Assembly (NCBI GenBank): GCA_916700875.1
Contig: CAKAKS010000068.1
Location: 25,450,753-25,514,752 of the forward strand
DNA: 64,000 bases
Direction: 5' to 3'
Source of the DNA: Sebastes aleutianus
Taxonomy: Eukaryota; Chordata; Actinopteri; Perciformes; Sebastidae
Positions within the stretch are counted from its first letter, which is position 1. Each line of letters begins with the position of its first letter. Positions 11,071-22,600 of the stretch are shown in pieces. The position numbers were made by a program, and so were the translations under genes. Under the pieces are notes generated by a model. The model was not told where the DNA came from, did not search any database, and worked only from the letters and a program-made list of their open reading frames with translations.

Positions 11071-11737
11071 ATCATATTTTAATATATTCAATTGATATTG
11101 AGTTCTTCTGCCCTCAAGTGGCCAAGAAACAAATTGATGCAGCTTTAAATTCTATGAATCAACTTGACCCTTCAGCACAGAAGCTCATTGTTTCTATACG
11201 GATGGTTTCAAGCCCACCCAACAAGCCTTGGAAGGACTCCAACTCTGCAGGTCACTCACTTATCAAAAGGTTTACTTCCGGATCACAGGGCTAGAAGAAT
11301 AAGACAGAGTAAGAGCTCTTTGATTCTTCACACTGTAATATATAGTCTCTGCAGACTTGTGAACTAAAGATAAATTTGCACCATGTGTACACACTAGTGT
11401 GCAGATTTACAGTATCAAAATATAGTTTGTAGGATAGCTAACAGTTATACAGCAGTTAAGAATGAAGAGATTGATGCCCACAAATAAAGTACAACACATG
11501 CGGAGAGCAAAATATTGTTTCTCATCAGTCTTAGTGTTAAAGAAGTAGCGGATGCTTGTAAAATATGTAATAAAGGTCAGTGTATCTTTTGGTCATTCGA
11601 TTTTCCTTTCACAAACGGATATTAAAAAACAAAAAAATAAGTGGTTATTTGATTTTCGTTTTAAAGTACAAAAAAGTACAATTTAAATACAAGGCGTTTT
11701 TTTCTTTATCAGGGTCAAAAAGGAATGAACTGAACTT

Positions 11738-12437
11738 AAAAAAAAACGGGTTGATTTTCATTTTCTATTTCTAAAAACAAAAAATAAAATCACTAGAAGA
11801 GAGAAACGAATAAACACCCCGTTTTTTCATATTCTGCGACCGGAAGTTGCCATTTACAAAGTAAGAGCACGTATGAGGGCGGTGCTGCTGTATAACTGAA
11901 GGTGATGGACATGGATTAGTACGTATTTTTTTGAAACAATAAAAAAGTTTTTAGGAGATTATTATCCTGAGGTGGGGATGGGAAGGATCTCAGTTTCTAA
12001 TCAGATTAATGCAGTATTTCCCAAACTTTTTATCTGGGGAGCCACTTTTTAAACATGACAAATCATCACGACCCAATCCACAATAGACCTTATCTATAAA
12101 TCATGAGAAGAGTGTATTTGTTCCTGATCATTTTTACTGCCATTTCCTCATATAATCCTGAATAGGTAGACCAGCTATTTTGAAGAGATATAAGTTTGAT
12201 TGTTTTATGCATGTGTTACTGAAAACATATACACAAGACAAAATAAATGCATTTAAGTGGAGTTAACATGCTGTTTTTTTCCTCTCATCAGTAAAACAGA
12301 AAGAATGTACGCTGGTCTTTCATATTAGATTCAATGTTATAAGTAGACTACGATAATCACAACAATACAAACATTCAGGCTCCCTCATGTATGTTTTGTT
12401 TTTAGAAATAGAAAATGAAATCAACCCGTTTTTTTTA
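11738..12437. repeat. Inverted repeat, arms about 46 bp, spacer about 0.6 kb
   Basis: The left arm (11738-11785) carries ACGGGTTGATTTTCATTTTC and TATTTCTAAAAACAAAA. The right arm (12392-12437) carries TTTTGTTTTTAGAAATAGAA and AATGAAATCAACCCGT, the reverse complement with about one mismatch. The spacer has CCGGAAGTTGCCAT near 11.84 kb and a hAT-like head (TATTTCCCAAACTTTTTATC) near 12.01 kb. It could be the two ends of an uncharacterised element or a fold-back structure. Confidence 0.7.
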
Positions 12438-12691
12438 ATTTATTTTTTTATTTTTAAACGTTTTGTTTACTCAGTTAACCGTTCTTTTATAATGCTTTTA
12501 AATTTGTATTTCTCAAAATTATGCTGCTTCAAAAGTCCCTACACGCAACCAGGAATTGTTTGTTTATTGTTTATTTGTTTTGCACAATTTTAGACTATAC
12601 AACATAACAAAAAAACAAAAATGAATCATATACAGTGCAGGAAGAGGCAAAAAACCCACTGGGCTTATCTGAAGCCTCCACCTAGAGACAC

Positions 12692-12915
12692 GATTAATAT
12701 AAAGAAATAATATGACTACATAATAATGATAACAAACAATTAGGACAAGATTAATATAAATAAATAATATGAATACATAATAATGATAACAAACAATTAG
12801 GACAAGATTAATATAAAGAAATAATATGACTACATAATAATGATAACAAAACAATTAGGACAAGATTAATATAAATAAACAATATGACTACATAATAGTG
12901 ATAAACAAATAAATA
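12692..12915. repeat. 57-58 bp minisatellite, about 3.8 copies
   Basis: Units starting GATTAATATAAA(G/T)AAATAA begin at 12692, 12749, 12806 and 12864, giving periods of 57, 57 and 58 bp with few differences; the last unit decays. It is preceded by a dispersed-repeat-like block (GTGCAGGAAGAGGCAAAAAA). The Tyr/Leu/Ile-rich minus-strand frame over it is an artefact. Confidence 0.9.
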
Positions 12916-13069
12916 ACAAATATCTAAGATCTTTTCTCGTAAATACGACTAAATTTAGTAATTTGTGTAAACTCAGTCATATTCACCTAACAAGGTAAAG
13001 CTACACAGCTGATTGCAGCCTGTGAATCAATGCAACTAAAAGTCCAAAGATAGTTCACACCAGACTGTG

Positions 13070-13645
13070 GCGTGATTTAAGACGAAGCCGGAAGTAACCG
13101 GGAGTGACTCCTCTTGCTTCGCCTCCACAGTGTTTGCTCCCCCACCACCACCACCCCGCAGTGTAATTCATTATTATTAGCACATCGCCTTTGAAGGAGT
13201 CAGTATGTTGTTTGGAGGAAGGGTCATCATAACTATATCACTTTCCTATTGTTATTATTATTGTTTCCAGGAACACAGCCTGTCCTGAAAATGGATCATC
13301 TTTGTGAGAACGACGCGCAACGGACAAGTGAGTTGTTGGGATAACGCTCCCTAAAGAGGCTAAACAAAATCACCCGGTACCGGCGTTACACGGTTAAAAA
13401 GAAAGCCTCTTAAGCCACAGTCACAACAACAACATATTAGTTGTGTCTTATTGTGTGGTATATATCATTATTATTGTGTTGGTATGTGTTTATCACACAT
13501 TTATAACCGATCAGGCAGGTGTTTTGAGGAGAATAACGGTTTCTTGTTGTGTGACAGCCGTTATCCGGGAGGAGTATCCCTCCGCGCAGTGCAGAAGATA
13601 GTCCCATGAAGGTGTGTGTGTGCTGGGACACAGAGCAGCAGCGAG
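13070..13645 (+). promoter_or_regulatory. sacs: sacs promoter and 5' UTR region
   Basis: The sequence becomes GC- and CpG-richer here than in the flanks. CCGGAAGT (13088-13095) is a consensus ETS/GABP site of the kind found at housekeeping promoters. Several CpG-bearing blocks follow (GACGCGCAACGG, CACCCGGTACCGGCG, CCGGGAGGAG). A small exon-like segment, 13271-13327, is bounded by TTTCCAG and GTGAGT. The transcription start is not resolvable by eye. Confidence 0.5.
13271..13327 (+). other. Candidate non-coding 5' exon of sacs
   Basis: A TTGTTTCCAG acceptor-like and an ACAA|GTGAGTTG donor-like signal bound 57 nt. It contains an ATG (13291) opening 12 codons plus one base. Its phase does not fit the ubiquitin-like exon, and a TGA lies in frame just before the sacs ATG, so if transcribed it would be 5' UTR with an upstream ORF. 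It could equally be chance, with the true first exon running straight to the ATG. Confidence 0.3.
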
Positions 13646-13668
13646 ATGGCCAACTGTCCAGACCCATG
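13646..13668 (+). CDS. sacs: sacs coding exon 1 (start codon)
   Basis: ATGGCC in good context (G at -3 and +4) opens seven codons plus two bases before GTGAGT. The split codon is completed by the first base of the ubiquitin-like exon, giving a MANCPDPWLPRVTV start. An in-frame TGA upstream rules out a longer N terminus from this exon. The phase match supports the choice, but such a short exon cannot be proven by eye. Confidence 0.7.
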
Positions 13669-16600
13669 GTGAGTTATACTGTTAAAATATTACTACTGGA
13701 AACATTTACTATCTACTAGTTTAATGTTTTAGGTTTCTCCACAACTGAACTGACAAAAGAGATTTTTTTTATTTTTTATTTTTATTTAACCTTTATTTAA
13801 CCAGGTTAGTCCCATTGAGATTAAGAAAACCTCTTTTCCAAGGGAGACCTGACCAAGACGGTCAGCAGCAAGAACACAAAGTTGCAGACACAAATAGAGA
13901 TAAAATACAATTTACAAACACTAAAAGCACTCCAATTTGCATTAAAAGAGAACTATCTAAAGACAAATGGGGGGACAAATGCTACATCAAGCATATGAAG
14001 GCACTGAGCAGAGGGCAGAGGCGTGCATGTACAAAACATCTCCATAATCTAAAACCGGTAAAAATGTTGCAGAAACAAGACATAGAGATAATAGGAATAA
14101 CAACATTTTCCAGGCTCACTGCTGCATTGTGTCAGTCTGTATCTATCTTCATATAATAATAAAGCACTACCGGTCCAGTATCGTTTATTATTGGCTGCTT
14201 TTCAAAACATCCTATTCTGGCTGCCACACCCACTCCATGCAGCTCCAGAGTGAATGCACCATTTAGGACTTGGCTGCATGGTTTCCAGTCAGTGCCCAGC
14301 TGCTGAATAAGCAAGAATATCTTTTGCTTTATGGCTGTTAAAGTATTGACAGGCTAACTTATGCCTTTGCCTTGCATAAGTAAAACACCAATTATTATGG
14401 CTTCCTTCTTAATTTCCTTTAAGCCATAATATTAGTTGAAAAACTATTTCGGCTCTTGGCGTCCTGAAGCAACTGCGCTGTGCACAGCTGATACTAAAAA
14501 CTATGACAGCATCAACTGGTGCCAATTTATCAACAATAGGTAGAATAAAACAACATTCCTATTTTTGGCATCATTGGGCAAAGATTCCATAATAACATTT
14601 CAGCATATTGTAATTCAAGTGTTCTGAGAGATAACTAGACTCCTGCTCCTCCTCATGGCTCTGTTTTCAGGCTTTAGAAAATCGAATCGTGACGGGAGAC
14701 TTTGACCAATCACAGGTCATTTCATTGAGCGAGCGTTACTATTGGCTGTGCTCCGGTCACTTGGTGTTCCTTCACCAGATTTCACTATGGCGGCAGCGTC
14801 ACAAACTTTCTCATTTTACAGCTAAACCTTGCACTACAAGATGATTCTGAAAACATCTGAGGCCAGAAATAGGCATTAACATAACATAATATTGATTCAT
14901 ATTTGATCAGCGCTGCCTAGTTTGACCGTTTGGTCGGAGTTCGCAAGTGATTGACAGCCGGCTCTCATAGACGGCAGCTAGACAGCAGACCTCAGATCAG
15001 CTCTTACTGCTTGTTTTCCTCCGATATGTGAAATCCTGCAGATGCCAGTTAGGAGCACCAGAGGACACAGAGGTACATGATTTTTTTCAGGTTACCTGTT
15101 TCATGTACTACTGTCACGATATAGCGACCGATTTATAAAAATAACTTTTTTTAAATCATATTTGCTCCAATCTCGCCTACTGCTGCTTTAAATAGCAGCA
15201 CAGTCCATTCTAGAGTGGGTGGTAGCCAACATAATGGTCATGGAGGAAGTGTTGACCAGCAACAAAATGACAGAGGTTGAAGGCCTACTGATGGGACACA
15301 GCTCTCTTGAGGGGGATCTCAAGGCTTTAACTTCACACTGCAGCAGTAAGGCTGCAAGATGTGTGTGAAGGTATACAAGGGGTGTAAATCAGAAGTTTCC
15401 TCACTATACAATATTATATTGATTCTTTGGACGATACGATATTTGCTGATATTACAAAGTCTGCCACGATTTCGATTCAATTCAGGGGCTTGCGATCGAC
15501 ATATGAAGATATCATATGCCCAATTAACACAATTAGGGATGCACCAATACGACTTTTTCAGACCCGATACCGATAGCGATACCTGGGCTTTGGATATCGG
15601 CCGATAATGAGTTCTGATCCGATACCAATTGTTTAATTAATAAGCTGTATGCCTCACTGTGTGGGAGTGACTGGGATCATTCTTTTATGTGTAAGGCAAC
15701 ATCAGACTTGACTTAAACATTGCTTTCCTAACTTTGTAAAACAAAAATGTAACAAATACATACATAGATATAAATGTATTGAATTGTTATTTATTATTGA
15801 AATAATAAATCGTACACCAGCAACTTGGTAAAAAATCAATTCAAGTGTAAACCTTTTAAATGCAGAAACAAATTGGTCGAAACTTAAACAGGAATTCAAA
15901 TTCCAGTATATAATATATGTAGTATTTAAACATAGAATTGAATAGATCGTTCCCATTGTCACCGATATCCGATTCAGCTATATGAGTCAGCATCGGCCCG
16001 ATATCCGATCCGGTATCGGTGCAGCCCTAAACACAATCAGTTACTTTTACATCAACTCACTAAAAGCAACTACAATATGATTTGATAAGTATATTTCTGG
16101 GCTCTGTAGGAAGGAGGTGCACTTGACCACGTCATGGGTATTTCAAAATAAAGGCGCATCTTAAAGATGATATGTATCTATGATTTCACTTTGCATCGGT
16201 GATATTGGATTGTTGATCATTGAATCAATCTAGATCGATGTATCGTTGCAAACCTACAACTTAATGTTCTCAAAATCAAAATCTAGAGCAAAATACAGAT
16301 GTCTAAATGGCACTAATGGACCATTAACAGATGGACCTGGTGAGGTTTCTATTCTCATGTTTCTTCCTAACCTAAACCGTGATCAATAATGACTGTAAGA
16401 AAGGATATTATGTCATCTAGAGTTGAGATCAAATTGAATCTTTGACCTCCCTTCCTCTGCTATTAAACTACCGTGACTATGTAGTCTGATCATTGCATAC
16501 ATAACGGAGCGCTCCAGACAAACTTAATATTGTACATGCACAGATGACTCCATCCGCAGAATTTTAAATAAAAGTGCACAAGTGTTCAATCTTTACGGCG

Positions 16601-19600
16601 CCCTGGTAGCCTAGTGGTTAAGACACATGTCATATAATTATATAACATCCCCTGTTGCATTAATACTCCTCATTTTCCCTATGTTTCCTGTCTGTGTCTC
16701 TACTGTTACTATCAAATGAAGACAAAAATTCAAAACAAAAAGTCTTCATACGGCTTATAATGATAATGACTTTGTTGCTAATTCCAAAGCTCTACCGACA
16801 CCCCACACAATTTTATCCAAACTTCAAACTAAATTTGTCTCTTTTTTTTAGGTTGCCACGGGTGACAGTTAGTCACGAGTACATTGGCCCGAGGTCCTAC
16901 CAGGTCTCTCCCTTCACATCTGTTGAAGATGTCAAACAGTTACTCTACGAGGAGACGAACCTTCCCGTCAAAGAGCAACGGCTGACTCACAATGGGAAAG
17001 TGGTATGTTTTTTTTTTTTGCTATAACAGCAGAGTAAATATACTATACTACTACTACTACTAGTACTACTACTACTACTACTACTAATCATAAAGCCAAT
17101 TTGTCACAACAAAACAGATCCAAATCATCTAGCAAAATGGTTATTAATTGATAATTAGGAAATATGTCTGTTCATACACTGTATGTGCGTGAGGTTAATG
17201 TTTTTCATTTTTAGGTTGCTGCTTGTTCATTGTTTCGTTATGTAATGGAAGACTTCGCTAAACTATTTTCAGTCAGAAAAATATATGAGGCGCATGACAG
17301 TAGAGCAAAGAAAAACATTGGAAAGTAGCATTGCTTTTTTGTACAAAACACAGAAATCTAGGTTTTGAAATTGGCCATAATTAAGTATGTAGTTAAATCA
17401 AGATCCTATCCCAGTCAGTGTTGGGTGAAGGTTTTACATTGTTGTCATTCTTTGTTGCAAGGCATTAGTGTAGTGCTCATGACTCAAGTTTATTTTTGTT
17501 GTACATGTCGTATTATTTGTTTTCTTCTTGGATATTTGGTTTTCTTGCTTTTCTGTGGTTGTGACACATTTTACCAATAACTCACAAAGAGAAAAGGAAT
17601 AACTGAGGATCCTTTCTCTGATGGTAATTGCCGGCAGCAGAAAACAGATCTATTTGAATGACCTCATGCCATAACTGCAGGACATTGACCTAAACCATTG
17701 ACAGTGACTTCATTGTTGAGGTGCTGTGCACCAAGTTTCCCTCACAGGTTTAATTTGTTGTTTGCTGTGAACAGTTAATTTAATAATTTTTTTGTGTTGT
17801 TATTGATCTTATGACTGATTTGAGCACGGTGATGGTAATAATTATCTATCTTATCTTATCTTTACTGCGAGTTTGTGCTGGATTGCTACAGAGTAATGCA
17901 GCAGTACTCGGATGACTGCAGTCAAATGATCTGACTCATACTGAGGACATCATGACTAGGCACCTCATCGTCTCAGTGTATGGAACAAAATGCAATAGTT
18001 TGCATACTGCTTTCTTAGCATATAAAACAAAATAATTGAAGTACAAAAAAAAGATGATATATATCTTCAGAGTAATTTTCAACATTTTAGAATTATCATT
18101 TCTTCTACCCTGAAATGGTGTATTTTTATAGATACATTATAAAATTATATGTCAATACTTTTTATGCAGTTTTATAAATTAAGGCTTACTATAAACATCT
18201 TATTTAGAATCAAACCAATGTGTCAGTGTTGTTAATTTGATTAATTAGTTACTTTTGTGGCAGATAAATGCACTGTGTGGCTCTTACGGCTGCCGATTAG
18301 TCGATTAATCGATCGTTTTGGTCTTAGTCGACTAATATTTCTTGAGTCAATTAGTCATTTTTTTATGCTTTTTTCATGCTGAATGACTTTTATCCAAAAA
18401 ACGTATGAGCACATCTCTGGTAAACACAAGATTTAAAGTGGTGCTTTTGTGTGATTCTTTGTGGAGAAACTCTGTTTCACACATCTGTTCATTAAATCAA
18501 CTAATAGAATAGTCTACAAAATCATAAGAGTGTTAGTCAACTAAGAATTTCTTTGGTCGAGGACAGTGCTAGTGGCTCTTGTGTGGTAGTTCGGGATGGT
18601 CGTATCAGTATGTGGCCTGACATAACTGGACTTGATCCCCTGTCTTTGGGTTCAGCTGATGGAAAGCACCAGGTGGTGGTCAGTACTCTGCAGCCCCCCC
18701 TGATCTCATAAGCAGAAATTAGCTGCAAGCCACTCCTACATACTAATACCACATATACCACAAGGTCAGCTCCGACAATGCAGATACGAGTTTTAAATAA
18801 AAGGAATATTTAAGTCTTGAATTACTGTTTCCTAGAAAAAGGATGAAAAATATTTCCATTGTTCCTTGCAGATGTACGTATATATTTCAAGTTGCCTTCC
18901 TGTTCTGCCTAATGCAATTAAAATGTGCAGCAGTCTGATGGAGGAGGCACTGTGCCAGATACTGTACTTAGCAGAGGAGTGGTATGCCTTTTAGGGGAAA
19001 CTGAGAGGCAAGTTAAACTTGCTCAAAAGCATTCTTCAATGTAAATGCCTGTCTGATGGTGCTCTCAAATTAAATAAAACATTCAGTCCAGTAGCCAAAT
19101 GGGGTAAAACGCTATTACACTAGTAGTATACACAACAGTTAGGAGGGAAAAATGTACAACCAAAGCACTCTAATCTATAGATCAGTGATTCTCAGAATGG
19201 GGTCCGTGGCAGTCTGTCAGGGAAATAATATGCTATAAATTATAAAAATGTGCTTCATCATTAGAAAGTGCATATCTAGAGATGGGGACCATCTGCACCA
19301 ATAAAACGAGCATATTGTGTCCATTACTCCCCATGTTAGCTTTGGGCCAATAGAAACTCTGATATAATCGTAACACATTTCAAATTGAAATTGTGTATCA
19401 CTATGAAACAGGTCTGAAGAATTTATGTTGTAAAGTACAAATTTTAGTAAGCATATGCTTAATAATTTTTTGTTATGATTAAGAGGGGGGAATGTTCTCC
19501 CTGGCCCAAAAGTGTTTGAGAACCTCTGGGATGAAAGTTGAATGCACAAGACATAAGATCATTTAAATGTTCACCTATATTGCTGAAGTCTGAGTATGTT

Positions 19601-22600
19601 CTGTGTGGCTATATTTCCACCAATATCAGTGTCTTTTCTCACACGTCTTTGGCATCCTGAGACAAGAATACAGCTTGTCTACTAGAGCTCTCCGTTCCCC
19701 ATATTAATTATTAATGTGACATTTAAAGACTTAAAATCCTTCATCAATGAATTGTAAAAATGATTATTGCATTGTGCAGCAACCATGATGACAGAGATTT
19801 GCTTATGCAGAGCTCAGTTTGCCAGACAGCATGTTGATGTGCAAAGACTGCTGAGTGCAGTGGGTCACAGTGTCACCTTGAAAAGCCTCAAACAGCCAGA
19901 ACAGCAGTATTGGGCCTGGTGCCAGCTCTGGCTCCCTACTGCATCGATTCTGAAAGACGCACCAGGAAACGATACTAATGCGTGCAATAATGCTGCCTAA
20001 AAGATTTAACCGTTGCTGGGGTGAGAGTGATGATGCATTCATTTTGATAGCAGGACAGAAGTCTGTTAATAGTTGTCATAAAAATGACAGTGGGCTTTCA
20101 AACTGTTTCATGAGTGCAATGAGTAATAAAATCGTTTATGGCAGAAGTAATTGGTTCATCATTCACTATATTTTTCACTATAACATTTTTGTGACACATA
20201 ATAGTAGTTTGTTGAGTCCATTTTCTCTATATAACAGATCAGGCCATTACAAATTGATTTGTTTTCCTCAATAAAACACATTTTTGTCATATGTTAACTT
20301 ATGCGTTGTGTCCACATCCTACCTTCCTAGCTGGATGACGGCGTGCAGATCGGGACCTTGGTGCCTGCTGGGAGCCCAGAAGTGTCCGTCACACTGGAGG
20401 GAAGAGGCCTTAAAGGAGGAGGTAGGATTAAAACCAGCACTTATCTTATCTGCAAAAATAAAGTTTTTACAACAGTGAGGCTTACTCAGCTTGGCTTTTA
20501 CAGGGAGGTTTGGACAGACTACACCACCGCTAGTCGAATTTCTGAAAGATATTCTGAGGAGGTACCCTGAAGGTGGACAGATTCTGAAAGTAAGTGCTAT
20601 GCTACATTATTATTTCACATTTTTCACAGACATTAAAAGCATATTTTTTGTGGATGTTGGCCTGATACGTTTTCTTCAAACTGGAAAAAACAATACAGTT
20701 TTTAATACAATTGCCTCTTCTTTTAGTTGTTGTGTTAACAGGCTATGGTTGATATTTCTCCCAGGCAAAGGCTTTAGTCAGTAACACCACTGTCATGGGA
20801 TTTGGAGTGCCAAAATATGTCAAGCTTGCACAAAAACAAAGGGCATAGTTTTATTTTGGCTTTACTTGCTGGCATCAGCTATATTACCATATATGGTAGC
20901 AGCATTGCCAGGGGTTAGGTCCCGCTGGAGCCGTCCACTTTGATAATGAGCTAATTTTACTGTAAGGCTTTTTGGATAAAAGCATCCACCAAATAAGCTG
21001 ATGTCATCATGCACATTGCATTTCTTAAAAACACATTACAGACCCTGCCTTCATAAATGTGTTTGTTGTGTCCGATTTTGTAGGAGTTGATTCAAAATGC
21101 AGAGGATGCCGGAGCCACAGAAGTCAAGTTCATGTACGATGAGACAGAGTATGGAGTGGAGTCTCTGTGGTCACCTGACATGGCTCAGCATCAAGGTGAG
21201 TAGTTACAGTTAACACAGCCCTTGTCTCAGCAAGAGTCTGTCCTGCTTACCTTAAGTATCATTAAGCAGGTGCTCTGTAGTTGATCCTCTGCTCTGACCT
21301 GCCTGTAAACAAGGAAAACACAAATACATTTGTTATAATAATAATACATTTTACACTGTACCTGTACTGTATATGTATTTTTAGGTTGTCTTAACTTGTT
21401 TATGCTGACCTGGTTTCAACTCATTGTGTTGCAGGTACGGCATTGTATGTCCACAATGATGCTGTGTTCACTGAGGAAGACTGGAATGGGATTCAGGAAA
21501 TTGCGAGGAGCAGGAAGAGAGAGGATCCTCTGAAAGTTGGACGATTCGGGATTGGCTTCAATTCTGTGTACCATATTACAGGTGAGGACTGTCCCGAAAT
21601 GCTAATTATAATTTCTGTTATCAAATGCTTACTTACAGTACAACCTATTTCCTCATAAATCAGCCTAAGAAACAAAGAATATTCTGTGTAAAGAATTGTT
21701 TTCTGTATAATGTATGCATATACATTTTTTTTTTAAATTACTAGCTGCATTGTAAATTACTAATTTGAGTTGTAAGTCAGAATCAAATCAGAGAAAATGA
21801 TGTGCAGAAATTCTTCAGGTGACATAAAAGACAGTTTTAATAAAAGCATAGTTAAAGTTTCCAAGCTTTGCAATATTTAAAAGCTGACAACTTTTTGGAA
21901 GAAAGACATTTTTTTTTAGGTTAAAATAAAGTAGGGCTGCGACTAATAATTATTTTTATTATCAATTAGTCTGTTGGTTATTTTCTCAATTAATTGTTTG
22001 TTTTTCAAAAACTGACCACAATTTCCAAGAATCCAAGGTGACATCTTCAAATGTCCTTTTTGTCCAAAAATCATTAAAAAACACAAAGATATTTAGTTTA
22101 CAATGATATATAACACACAGAAAAGCTGCGAATCCTCACATTGGAAAAGCTAGAACAGGAAAATTTGGCATTTTTGTTTGAAAAATTAAGTGAAAGGACA
22201 CTGATAATCGTACAATATAGGATTAACAACAATTAAATTCATATTTTTTGTGTTTCTTCTTACTGTTTAGATGCTCCCAGTATATTCAGTGGAGACCAGA
22301 TTGCCATGCTGGACCCTCATCAGACCCTGTTTGGTATGCATGAGTCTGGGCAGTGTTGGAACTTGAAGAAAGACATTAAGGAGATCACAGAACTGACCGA
22401 CCAGTTTACTCCCTTCATCGGGATGTTCGGGAGCTCGGAGAAAACCATTAAGGATGGCAGCTTTCCTGGAACGTTGTTCCGCTTCCCGCTCCGTCAGACA
22501 CCCTCCCAGCTCAGTGGCAACATCTACAACAAAGAAAAGGTTTTGGAGCTCTTTGAGTCTTTCAAAGCGGACGCAGACACGGTGCTCCTCTTCCTCAAGA

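Larger units (their letters stand above)
13669..16851 (+). other. sacs intron 1, repeat-rich
   Basis: This 3.2-kb intron contains a LINE-like block (about 13771-14150, TTTATTTAACCAGGTTAGTC and CCCATTGAGATTAAGA), a MITE-like block (about 14640-15193), the nested hAT pair (15378-16256) and a SINE (about 16598-16742). Confidence 0.8.
17003..20330 (+). other. sacs intron 2 with (CTA)n and two MITEs
   Basis: The intron holds a (CTA/ACT)n tract (about 17041-17087), a MITE of the TAGTCGACTAATCGATTAGT type (about 18288-18566) and a hAT-like MITE (19193-19528). The rest is unremarkable. Confidence 0.75.

Noticed and set aside
12564..12854. 96-aa repetitive minus-strand frame
   Set aside because: It is the translation of a 57-bp minisatellite in the one open frame.
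12692..12915. CRISPR-like array
   Set aside because: Units are directly abutting with no unique spacers, in a vertebrate genome; it is a minisatellite.
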